From Shewanella eurypsychrophilus (lineage in GTDB: Bacteria; Pseudomonadota; Gammaproteobacteria; Enterobacterales; Shewanellaceae), in the NCBI RefSeq assembly GCF_007004545.3, contig NZ_CP045503.2, forward strand, positions 5,644,501-5,708,500: a stretch of DNA of 64,000 nucleotides. The letters run 5' to 3'. A program made the translations under genes and the position numbers. The notes under the pieces were generated by a model. It saw only the letters and a list, made by a program, of their open reading frames with translations, did no database searches and had not been told where the DNA came from. Of this stretch, positions 26,626 through 34,083 are shown piece after piece (position 1 is the first letter of the stretch; each line of letters starts with the position of its first letter).

Positions 26626-27552
26626 ATGATTAAACCAGTCTCAATTGCACTTCTCATCGCTAGTGCACTCACACTTATGGCCTGCGATCAGAACAAGCCT
26701 GCCAGTTCTACTGAAAACTTAGCAAATACAGAGCAAGAACAAACTACGCAGATGGCAAATCCAGCTTCTGAATACTGTGTGTCTATCGGTGGTGATCTTG
26801 TGATACAGACCCAAACCGATGGTCAAATTGGTATCTGCCATTTACCTAGCGGTGAGAAAATAGAAGAGTGGGCTTTATACCGTAAAGCCAATAAGCAAGA
26901 GGTCACAAAGGCTGTCGATATGGTTAACCCTGCTGCAGCTTATTGTGAGTCTGTCGATGGAAAGTTAGATCTGCCAACCGGTGTCTGCACTCTGCCCAGC
27001 GGTGAAGCTTTAGATCAATGGGAACTGTACAAGCGTGAACATGATCAGAGTCAGAGCATGCCTCAAATAGGTATGGCAAATCCCGCAGCAGTTTATTGCG
27101 AGACAGCTGGTGGAAAGTTAGATCTGCCTACCGGTGTCTGCACCTTACCTAGCGGTGAAGCCTTAGATCAGTGGGAACTGTACAAGCGTGAACATGATCA
27201 GAGTCAGAGCATGCCTCAAATAGGTATCGCAAATCCCGCAGCCGTTTATTGCAAGACAGCTGGTGGAAAGTTAGATCTGCCAACCGGTGTCTGCACCTTA
27301 CCTAACGGTGAAGCCTTAGATCAGTGGGAACTGTTCAAACGCGAACACGATCAGAGTCAGAGCATGCCTCAAATAGGTATCGCTAATCCAGCAGCAGTCT
27401 ATTGTGAGTCTGTCGATGGAAAGTTAGATCTGCCAACCGGTGTCTGCACCTTACCTAACGGTGAAGCCTTAGATCAATGGGAACTATATAAACGTGAGCA
27501 CGACCAGAGTCAGAGCAAGCCTCAAATAGGTATCGCTAACCCAGCAGCTTAA
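26626..27552 (+). CDS. Lipoprotein of five tandem DUF333 modules
   Basis: A 308-residue predicted lipoprotein (signal peptide with lipobox LMAC, cysteine at 20). It contains five DUF333 modules, each of the form NPAAxYC ... GGxL ... GxCxLPxGxxxxxWxLY. DUF333 proteins normally have one or two such modules with paired cysteines that may form a disulfide in the periplasm. Modules 2-5 are nearly identical with a 51-residue period (DQSQSMPQIGIA linkers), while module 1 is diverged. The protein ends in NPAA, the first four residues of a sixth unit. Function is unknown; some relatives are labelled putative hemolysin without proof. Confidence 0.88.
   Translation: MIKPVSIALLIASALTLMACDQNKPASSTENLANTEQEQTTQMANPASEYCVSIGGDLVIQTQTDGQIGICHLPSGEKIEEWALYRKANKQEVTKAVDMVNPAAAYCESVDGKLDLPTGVCTLPSGEALDQWELYKREHDQSQSMPQIGMANPAAVYCETAGGKLDLPTGVCTLPSGEALDQWELYKREHDQSQSMPQIGIANPAAVYCKTAGGKLDLPTGVCTLPNGEALDQWELFKREHDQSQSMPQIGIANPAAVYCESVDGKLDLPTGVCTLPNGEALDQWELYKREHDQSQSKPQIGIANPAA
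26926..27552 (+). repeat. Intragenic 153-bp tandem repeat, four copies plus a stub
   Basis: Units begin at 26926, 27079, 27232 and 27385, with a 15-base stub at 27538 ending in the stop codon. Copies differ at only a few bases, indicating recent expansion or ongoing homogenisation. The period is a multiple of three, so copy number can change without breaking the frame. Confidence 0.93.
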
Positions 27553-27586
27553 TCTCAGCAACAAGCGATAAGGAATATCACAGAAG

Positions 27587-28606
27587 ATGTCGACATTACC
27601 CACAAGCCCCTCCTACGATCTCGCCTGTGATATCAGCGACAATTGGGATCTGAAAAAATGGAGACCGATTCTCGACATCATCTGTATCAGACACGATATT
27701 AGTGCCATCAAATTCAGTCAAAATTTCGAAGGCACTAATCCTGTCTTCGAACTGACTCTTGACTCTGGCTTAGTTGACTCTGATTTAGATAGATCGGGGG
27801 CGATAAATAAGGCTTTTATTGTCAAGATCCTCGCACCCAATTTTCATGCCCAGTATCAAAGCGACTACCTTAGCCTTAAATTACTCAATCACCACACCCT
27901 TGGCGTTAAGGTCCCTAAGCTGTTCTACTCTGGCGATATTGATAATTGGCCCTACCTAGTGATAGAGAAACTCGATGGGGTCATGCTTTCTTCAGTTCTC
28001 GATGAACTGTCTATCGCAGAAAAATGTAACATCGCCAGAGAGCTAGGAGAATTTAGCGCCCAGCTACATCAACTTCCCGAACGAAGCATTGAAGGATTAA
28101 GACTAGACTGGCCTGATTTTGTCCAGTTACAAAGCCAAAAATGTTATGAAAAACGCAAGAAACAAGGTCTTCCAGAACCTCTCTTAGAGACATTAAATAG
28201 CTACCTGCAAAACAATGCCGATAAGTTGGCCCCCAACCTTAATAAGAGCTGTGCTCACTTGATACACACAGACCTGCATCCCGGTAATTTAATGGTTAAG
28301 CTGCATGAGGGAAGATATCGATTTAGCGGGATCATAGATTTTGGCGATGCTTTGGCCTGTCCTGATCCGGTATTTGAATTTACCTCACCAGCCTTACTAC
28401 TAGCCCTTGGAGAAGCAAAGATATTTCATGCTTATCTGGACGGTTATGCTTATAAAGGTAAACGAGACTCGAGCTTACAGCAGCATATGATGGTGCTAAG
28501 CCTATTAAGACACACTGGCGATATAAATTATCTACTGCAACATGTGCCAGCTTGTGACAACAGAACTGAGTGGCATGAATTAGAGCCGCTATTTTTTCCG
28601 CTTTAG
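27587..28606 (+). CDS. Aminoglycoside phosphotransferase-family kinase
   Basis: A 339-residue cytosolic protein with the APH/choline kinase fold. The catalytic loop HTDLHPGNLMV and the metal-binding IIDFGDA are intact, so it should phosphorylate a small molecule. The ATP-binding lysine region lies near FIVKILAP and the hinge in YLVIEKLDG. It starts 34 bases after the DUF333 gene and may share its transcript. The substrate cannot be inferred; resistance is not implied, since most chromosomal members of this family act in metabolism. Confidence 0.82.
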   Translation: MSTLPTSPSYDLACDISDNWDLKKWRPILDIICIRHDISAIKFSQNFEGTNPVFELTLDSGLVDSDLDRSGAINKAFIVKILAPNFHAQYQSDYLSLKLLNHHTLGVKVPKLFYSGDIDNWPYLVIEKLDGVMLSSVLDELSIAEKCNIARELGEFSAQLHQLPERSIEGLRLDWPDFVQLQSQKCYEKRKKQGLPEPLLETLNSYLQNNADKLAPNLNKSCAHLIHTDLHPGNLMVKLHEGRYRFSGIIDFGDALACPDPVFEFTSPALLLALGEAKIFHAYLDGYAYKGKRDSSLQQHMMVLSLLRHTGDINYLLQHVPACDNRTEWHELEPLFFPL

Positions 28607-28634
28607 TTGTCCCTATCTATCGATTGCAAGTCTT

Positions 28635-28661
28635 AAGGCTAACGTACACGCTAGCCTTTTA
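28635..28661. terminator. Bidirectional terminator between the APH-family gene and the bufferin operon
   Basis: AAGGCTA and TAGCCTT form a stem around a 10-base loop followed by TTATTT on the plus strand. It lies between two converging transcripts. Confidence 0.65.
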
Positions 28662-28692
28662 TTTAAATCAATACGAAATTGTGTTTATACAG

Positions 28693-29379
28693 CTACTCTA
28701 TATTTTGGACTGCGGCCATAAGCAGTCCCTTCTCAACCCATAACGATACGTTTATTCCTTTAACATCTATCGATAATGGTAACTCGCCTTGGTCTATCCG
28801 AGGAATATCCCCATAGTGCTGCGCATCATAGCCCACTTCATATAAAGTCACCTTCTGACCAGTAGCGGTTTCATAGCGGATCTGTGCAGCAGCAACCCCT
28901 TGAATAGAGCAATAACGCCCGCCAAGCATGGTATTATTCTGCTTTGATAATAAGCGAGAACCCACTACAGAAAAGTCTAATTCGGTGAAGTAATCACGTA
29001 ACGGCGCCATACTGCTAGTCTTTAGCTCAAGTGGCTTCATCTTGATATGATTCATCGCGACTTCGTCGGCAATCTTGAGACTCAGATCAGCTGTTCCAGT
29101 GAGGTAGTTAACACTCAGCATAAACACTAAAACCAAGCTCGCAGCAAAAGCAGATAAGCCATACCAGCTTTTATAATTAGGGCTTATCTCAGGTAAAATG
29201 CTTGCCTGTGGCTCACTAATACCTTCAGATACATAACCATTATCGCTCACAGCTCCCTGTTCTTGACCTGATAGCAGGCTTTCAAATCTAGTGAGCTGTT
29301 CCTCATCAAGGGACTCCTGCTCCATAAAGGTTTTGGCCGAGTGCTTAAAAGAAGCATGCAGTTTGTCACTCTGTTTCAT
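28693..29379 (-). CDS. Membrane-bound anti-sigma-like protein
   Basis: A 228-residue single-pass membrane protein. Residues 1-70 are polar and predicted cytosolic, 72-93 form one helix (YGLSAFAASLVLVFMLSVNYL), and the remainder is periplasmic. It overlaps the ECF sigma gene by ATGA, and this pairing plus the topology suggests an anti-sigma factor. The classical zinc HxxxCxxC motif is absent. The start at 29379 is chosen for the overlap and the GAGGTG site upstream; the frame extends seven codons further. It is the last gene of the bufferin-type operon. Confidence 0.7.
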   Translation of the reverse strand: MKQSDKLHASFKHSAKTFMEQESLDEEQLTRFESLLSGQEQGAVSDNGYVSEGISEPQASILPEISPNYKSWYGLSAFAASLVLVFMLSVNYLTGTADLSLKIADEVAMNHIKMKPLELKTSSMAPLRDYFTELDFSVVGSRLLSKQNNTMLGGRYCSIQGVAAAQIRYETATGQKVTLYEVGYDAQHYGDIPRIDQGELPLSIDVKGINVSLWVEKGLLMAAVQNIE

Positions 29380-29855
29380 GACGACACCTCTTTCATCCAA
29401 TCACCTTCACTCATCTCAACCACTTTCTGTTTGATTCTATGCAATCGAGACAATACTGTTCCTCGGGGTTGTGCTAAATCTTTAGCTATCTCTGCAGCGG
29501 TATATCCATCGACTGCCCACAAGTAGAGCACTTCTCTCTCCGCAACATTGAGCAATTCAAAAACCTGTTCAATCAAATTATGTTGGATCTGTAGTGTTTC
29601 CAAAGAGGTTTCATCTAAGAGCACTGCAGCATGCTCATCGATGGACTCGAAAGCAAGCTTGTGTTGACGCCGACAATCGTCAATAAACTGATTACGGATA
29701 ATCTTACGAATATAGGCATGGGAATACTCAAGCTCTTTGCCACACTTAAGCCACTTCTCTAAGCCATTTTGCAGCAAGTCTTCAGCGCGGCCACGATCTG
29801 CAGTTAAGCAGAAGCTATATCGATAAAGGCTCTGTAACTGTTCGCGGGTCAGCAT
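29376..29855 (-). CDS. ECF-family RNA polymerase sigma factor
   Basis: A 159-residue sigma-70-family factor with only regions 2 and 4, as in ECF sigmas. Region 2 is visible in RGRAEDLLQNGLEKW and the following YIRKIIRNQFIDDCRR; region 4 is the helix-turn-helix LNVAEREVLYLWAVDGYTAAEIAKDLAQPRGTVLSRLHR, shown here as separate recognisable pieces: EREVLYL, YTAAEIA and GTVLSRLHR. It begins one base after the DUF2063 gene ends and overlaps the anti-sigma-like gene. It is likely to control this operon, a pattern known for DUF2282/DUF692 clusters in other proteobacteria. Confidence 0.9.
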   Translation of the reverse strand: MLTREQLQSLYRYSFCLTADRGRAEDLLQNGLEKWLKCGKELEYSHAYIRKIIRNQFIDDCRRQHKLAFESIDEHAAVLLDETSLETLQIQHNLIEQVFELLNVAEREVLYLWAVDGYTAAEIAKDLAQPRGTVLSRLHRIKQKVVEMSEGDWMKEVSS

Positions 29856-30617
29856 TTATTGACCATCTCGCAAGCAAAAACCACAGACCCAAGCTTTGGC
29901 AATCCATGTAGGTAAAGGGCTCATATCTATCCCTAGCTCAGTCATCCTTCCTAAACTAGCACCAGCAGATATAGCATTGAGCAAGTGGTAATCCACAGCC
30001 ACCAGTGGCTTAACTAACGGCTTAAAAGGATCACGAGACACGCTGAAAAAATAATCGGCTTGGGGCTTATCTATTGCTACATGTTCATCTTGATAATGGG
30101 CATGCCAAATATCAAAGAGTGGATACGTCGAATGATGAATTGATATATCAGGCCTGAGTAGCAGCACAACATCTTGATGTTGCGCCTCTGTCAGCTCTGC
30201 AATACTCGTTATAGGCAAGCAATCTAAGGTATCCGCAGCATAATAACTCAGTTGCAATGACCACTCTAAATAGGCAAGCTGTGGCAGATACTTCACCTTG
30301 GAAAATTCTCTGCGAGTATCGACGATCTGTTTTATAAATGCCGGGAAGGTCTCCCCATAATAATTAAGGTTCATCTCACGCATTGGGTTTGATTGAATAT
30401 AGTCTTTCGCTAATTGGTTAAAACAGACCTCTCCGACTAGCTGTAAGCTAATTGGGAAGCTAATGGATAAGGTGGCAGTTAACGCCTGCAGTGAATTATT
30501 GCGATATATATCTAAGCGACTAGCTTGAGCAGGGTTAACCAAAGACAACAAGGCCTCATCGCTCCCACCTTGGCGCAGAGCCTGGATAAATGAATCCTGC
30601 CACTCAGCTAAGCGCAT
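29856..30617 (-). CDS. bufC: DUF2063 protein, MNIO partner (BufC/HvfC-like)
   Basis: A 253-residue cytosolic protein with the DUF2063 N-terminal domain: LQALTATLSISFPISLQLVG, CFNQLAKDYI and NLNYYGETFPAFI. Proteins of this type bind the DUF692 enzyme and present the precursor peptide to it. It overlaps the upstream bufB gene by 10 bases, so the two are translationally coupled. The C-terminal half is less conserved and appears to form a second domain. The family assignment is clear; the symbol follows the bufferin literature by position. Confidence 0.85.
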   Translation of the reverse strand: MRLAEWQDSFIQALRQGGSDEALLSLVNPAQASRLDIYRNNSLQALTATLSISFPISLQLVGEVCFNQLAKDYIQSNPMREMNLNYYGETFPAFIKQIVDTRREFSKVKYLPQLAYLEWSLQLSYYAADTLDCLPITSIAELTEAQHQDVVLLLRPDISIHHSTYPLFDIWHAHYQDEHVAIDKPQADYFFSVSRDPFKPLVKPLVAVDYHLLNAISAGASLGRMTELGIDMSPLPTWIAKAWVCGFCLRDGQ

Positions 30618-31474
30618 CGCTTACCTCCCATCTTTACATCATCAGGCGTGGGGCACACCGCCTGCAAAATTTCAGCCGCTATGGTTCTCTCGGCTAGTAG
30701 CCTCTCTAATGGAGGCAGATCATTATCCCATTCGATCATACTCGGTATATGACCATGTTTAGCGATAAACAATTTAAAAGCCTGCCATACTCGTTTATCT
30801 ACCGGGTGATTGTGAGCATCCAACAGGTAGTCTCCCTTATCGTGAAAACCCGCAAGGTGTATCTGTTTAACTCGCTCCACCGGGATCACATCCATAAATG
30901 CCTGCATATCTTGATTAAGGTTCTTACTGGTGACGAAGGCATTGTTAATATCCAGCAATAGATAACAATCAGCTTCACGGGCTACCGCAGCAATAAACTC
31001 GCCTTCTGTCATTTCATTAAATTGACAACTCACATAGGTAGACACGTTTTCCAGCAGAATTCTTTCACCCATAAAGTCCTGAACTTGCTTAATGCGCTGG
31101 CTAAGATGCGCTACCGCTTCACTGGTATAGGGTAAAGGCAACAGATCCGGGACTTTTAAATTGTCATTACCTGAAAAGCTCGCATGCTCTGAATACCAGA
31201 GTGCGCCAGTCTGCTGCTTCAGATTTTTTATTTGGTTAAGATATGAAAAGTCCAACTCATTTGGTCCACCTACTGAGAGGCCTACACTGTGTAAGACGAT
31301 AGGGTAACGCTCTGCAATTGCTGCCAGCATATGCTTATTTAAGCCCCCATCGACAAGCCAGTTATCCGCTAAGACTTCAAACCAAGGGATCTCTGTCTCG
31401 CCTGCAGCTAAGATCTGCTGCACATGGGGGAGACGCAGGCCGATACCTGCGCCAACTAAGCTCCCCCGGACCAT
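30608..31474 (-). CDS. bufB: DUF692 multinuclear non-heme iron oxidative enzyme (MNIO, BufB-like)
   Basis: A 288-residue TIM-barrel enzyme. Metal-ligand motifs of the family are visible: FEVLADNW, LHSVGLSVGG, SEHASF, LLENVSTYV, LLLDINNAFV, QIHLAGFH, DAHNHPVD and IEWDNDLPP. MNIO enzymes use two or three iron ions to modify cysteines of a precursor peptide oxidatively. The gene starts in a TAATG overlap with the DUF2282 precursor gene and is followed by its DUF2063 partner, the canonical arrangement. The expected products are thiooxazole- or oxazolone-type heterocycles in the precursor, which aid copper binding. Confidence 0.9.
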   Translation of the reverse strand: MVRGSLVGAGIGLRLPHVQQILAAGETEIPWFEVLADNWLVDGGLNKHMLAAIAERYPIVLHSVGLSVGGPNELDFSYLNQIKNLKQQTGALWYSEHASFSGNDNLKVPDLLPLPYTSEAVAHLSQRIKQVQDFMGERILLENVSTYVSCQFNEMTEGEFIAAVAREADCYLLLDINNAFVTSKNLNQDMQAFMDVIPVERVKQIHLAGFHDKGDYLLDAHNHPVDKRVWQAFKLFIAKHGHIPSMIEWDNDLPPLERLLAERTIAAEILQAVCPTPDDVKMGGKRCA

Positions 31475-31758
31475 TATGATTTAGCCGGTTTTACAGCTTT
31501 AACTTCACCACCAGTGATTTTTTCACAGGTACCAGCAGGTACATAGACCCACTCATTAGGTAAGTTATTGCCTTTCGCCTGACCAGCACAACCATGGCTA
31601 CCATCTAAAGCACCACAGTCATTGGCGCCAGCTTTGGCAATACCTGCACACTTTTCCCACTCAGTCGGCTGATCCGGCACCGCATTGGCGCTCACAGAAA
31701 GGCCCGCAGCCAATATACCAGCCACTGTTAAGCCAAGAGCTTTATTTGAATATTTCAT
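31474..31758 (-). CDS. bufA: DUF2282 bufferin-type precursor protein
   Basis: A 94-residue exported protein. Residues 1-26 form a signal peptide (cleavage after SANA). The mature part has exactly four cysteines at 37, 48, 57 and 78 (spacing C-x10-C-x8-C-x20-C) in EKCAGIAKAGANDCG, GSHGCAGQ and GTCEKITGG, matching bufferin precursors of the DUF2282 family. These are large RiPP proteins whose central cysteines are modified by the MNIO enzyme before export; they then bind copper in the periplasm. An AGGAT ribosome site precedes the ATG. It is the first gene of the operon. Confidence 0.9.
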   Translation of the reverse strand: MKYSNKALGLTVAGILAAGLSVSANAVPDQPTEWEKCAGIAKAGANDCGALDGSHGCAGQAKGNNLPNEWVYVPAGTCEKITGGEVKAVKPAKS

Positions 31759-31857
31759 CTAATTCTATCCTTTATAAAAAGTGAAGAGTTCACCCCTATA
31801 ACGAATAGCAGATAAATTTGATTGCATGATCTAAATTTTATTTTAAGCGAAGCTAAT

Positions 31858-33081
31858 TTAGCCAATGAAGCTTAGGTAACCCTGAAGGATGATCGCGTTA
31901 ACGATATCGATAAAGAAAGCACCAACGATTGGTACCACCATAAAGGCTTGTGGAGATGGCCCAGTTCTCGTGACCAGCGCGCCCATATTCATCACTGCTG
32001 TTGGGGTTGCTCCCATACCGAAACCACAATGACCACCCGCCATGACAGCGGCATCATAGTTTCCACCCATTAAACGGAATGTCACAAAATAGGCAAACAG
32101 CGCTAAGATAATAGTCTGCATCATCAAGATGAGCAGCAAAGGAATCGCCAGGTCGAATATCTCCCATAGCTTAAGGTTCATCAATGCCATGGCTAAAAAT
32201 AGTGACAGTGATACCGTACCTAAGATATCGACACTTTCACTGTTAATCTTATAGCCACGAGAAACCTCGGTAATATTAGTGATCACCACGCCGATAAACA
32301 GCGCATAGACAAAATCCGGCATTTTCAGCCAGCTGATATCCATTGTCGCCACTAGAGAGCCCACCCATTTAGCACCGGCAACACATAGCAATAAGATAAA
32401 CAGAATCTCGAGAATGCTCTTGGCTGTCACCCTGTCTTCTTCAAGCTGATCATACGTCACCAGATCTGGGTGATCTTTATGGTGATTGCCACCGACACCG
32501 TAAGATGAGACCAAATTATTCTTATTGATCAACCTTTGGGCAACTGGGCCACCAATAATGCCGCCCATCACCAGACCAAATGTCGCAGCGGCCATGGCAA
32601 ACTCAAGAGTATTAATGCCGTAATTTTCCGAGAAGGTCTGAGCCCACGCAGCGCCTGTACCATGACCACCAGAAAGCGTAATGGAACCTGCAATTAATCC
32701 CATCAAGGGCTCTAATCCAAGAGCAGTAGCCATACTCACACCAACTGCATTCTGAATAATGATATATAGCGATGCAATCCCGAGGAAAATAAACACCTTA
32801 CTGCCGCCCTTTAGCAGCAATTTATAGCTCGCCGCCAGTCCAACCGTGCTGAAAAACATCAACATTAGCGTGTTTTGCATCGACAAGGTAAATTGCAAGG
32901 TGATCTGATTGAAGTGTAAAGCGGTAATGATAGCCGCGACGATTAGGCCGCCAACGATAGGCTCAGGAATATTGTACTTTCTAAAAAAAGCGATATGACG
33001 ATTGACTGAGTGCCCGATAAAAAGCACCAAAATCGCCACTAAAAACGACTCAAGTTCGCCTATTGAATAAACTGTATTCAT
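31858..33081 (-). CDS. gltS: Sodium/glutamate symporter
   Basis: An inner-membrane protein of about 407 residues with many helices that takes up glutamate with sodium. GltS features are visible: FIGHSVNRHIAFFRKYNIPEPIVGG split around the first helices (seen as NIPEPIVGG), GSITLSGGHGTGAAW, and GGHCGFGMGATPTA in the second half; the two GGHG/GGHC loops are the pore-lining hairpins of the two inverted repeats. The start at 33081 (MNTVYS) has AGGAG just upstream; the frame is open 13 codons earlier. It is transcribed alone. Confidence 0.95.
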   Translation of the reverse strand: MNTVYSIGELESFLVAILVLFIGHSVNRHIAFFRKYNIPEPIVGGLIVAAIITALHFNQITLQFTLSMQNTLMLMFFSTVGLAASYKLLLKGGSKVFIFLGIASLYIIIQNAVGVSMATALGLEPLMGLIAGSITLSGGHGTGAAWAQTFSENYGINTLEFAMAAATFGLVMGGIIGGPVAQRLINKNNLVSSYGVGGNHHKDHPDLVTYDQLEEDRVTAKSILEILFILLLCVAGAKWVGSLVATMDISWLKMPDFVYALFIGVVITNITEVSRGYKINSESVDILGTVSLSLFLAMALMNLKLWEIFDLAIPLLLILMMQTIILALFAYFVTFRLMGGNYDAAVMAGGHCGFGMGATPTAVMNMGALVTRTGPSPQAFMVVPIVGAFFIDIVNAIILQGYLSFIG

Positions 33082-33233
33082 GAAACTCCTATTAAAATAA
33101 GCAAAGCTTTCATTCCGCAATCAAGGCACAACTTCCTCGCTGTGCCATTAAAAGTAGTAGGTAACGAAAACTCTGCTCACTATTCTGTCTACAGTGAATA
33201 TTCAGATGAATAACCACATATGAGATGAGAAGC

Positions 33234-33267
33234 GGCACATTGTGCCACAAATCATCTTATGTGCCAC
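33234..33267. promoter_or_regulatory. Repeated TGTGCCAC half-sites upstream of gltS
   Basis: GGCACA-T-TGTGCC (33234-33246) is a perfect 6-bp inverted repeat, and TGTGCCAC recurs at 33260-33267. The spacing of 19-20 bases between the half-sites suggests an operator for an unknown regulator. It lies about 155 bases before the gltS start, and the remainder of the gap to 33464 shows nothing else. Confidence 0.35.
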
Positions 33268-33464
33268 ATTAGAGGGAGCTTAAAAAGGCAAGTTTATTAA
33301 GGAAAAATGAAAGTTTGGTACAGTTTGAGTATAAAACACCCGCAGATGTTAATTGGATTCAGCCCATGTTATGCCAAATATGAAAGTTTCAGACCAAAAT
33401 AACATTGAAAGCTTAAAGCTAGCTGGAGACGTTAAAACCAGAAAATCCCGAAGAAGGAGCTAAC

Positions 33465-33509
33465 ATGAAGATTGATGCTTCTCAGCTTGCTGAGCTGGAC
33501 TCTGCTTGA
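33465..33509 (+). other. Short open frame (14 codons) with a strong ribosome site
   Basis: AAGAAGGAG lies six bases before an ATG that encodes MKIDASQLAELDSA and then a TGA. Its 3' half overlaps the end of the DUF2986 gene in antisense. The quality of the ribosome site is out of keeping with random spacer. It may be a tiny peptide or the stub of a longer lost gene. Confidence 0.3.
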
Positions 33510-33679
33510 CTGACCACAGATGATACAGAAGTCGCCTCAGTAGTTTCAGTTTCCATTGTGGCTAACCGCTCTCGCTCTGCTTTTGAGATATATTTAGGTT
33601 TATTGGTTGAGCTCAACTTAGCATTAGCCTTTTTTAGCTTTTTTTTATGCTTCAAGGTTATTTTTTTCGTTCGATTCAT
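33482..33679 (-). CDS. DUF2986 small basic protein
   Basis: A 65-residue cytosolic protein. The N-terminal half is very basic (MNRTKKITLKHKKKLKKANAK split here as MNRTKKI and KHKKKLKKANAK) followed by NKPKYISKAERERL, the DUF2986 signature found in Shewanella and Vibrio. The C terminus is serine- and glutamate-rich. Function is unknown; the charge suggests nucleic-acid or ribosome contact, which is inference. The start at the MNRTKK methionine is preferred over one 10 codons upstream. Confidence 0.75.
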   Translation of the reverse strand: MNRTKKITLKHKKKLKKANAKLSSTNKPKYISKAERERLATMETETTEATSVSSVVSQAESSSAS

Positions 33680-34083
33680 ATTCTCGCCATAAAACCATAC
33701 TTCAATCACCTAATTATATAGGATCTGTTACGACAACACATTACCAGCGCACCTTGGAATAAACTCATGCTGATTGGTATAAAAGCGCTAAGGCAATACT
33801 CAGTGAATTCACTCCCGCCAAAAGCAAAAATCCCAACCACGACAGCCGCAACAATAGCGCAACAGTAGCAACCAAGAAACAACAAGCCGCGAGAGGTAAG
33901 TCACATATTCCACCTTGTCTAATCAATACCTAGAACACGATATAGACAGCCATTTTGTAAGCCCTTACACTAATGCGAAACACAAATCATTACTATTTAC
34001 CTCGGATTTACACTTAGCGATTTATAATAAAAAACCTTCGCTGCAAAAGTGTTATCTGATTTTTTACTCGGGATGACTCAGAC
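33680..34083. other. Divergent promoter region between the DUF2986 and TonB receptor genes
   Basis: A 400-base AT-rich spacer with no supported gene. It should hold the promoters of both flanking genes. A short GATTGGTATAA segment near 33774 resembles one half of the TACCAATCGGTATA palindrome family. No clear Fur box was found. Confidence 0.35.

Noticed and set aside
27587..28606. Aminoglycoside resistance gene
   Set aside because: The fold is shared by many metabolic kinases, and nothing in the context (no mobile element or resistance cassette) supports resistance.
33225..33270. Sigma-54 promoter before gltS
   Set aside because: TGGCAC is present on the minus strand but no TTGC element lies at the required spacing.
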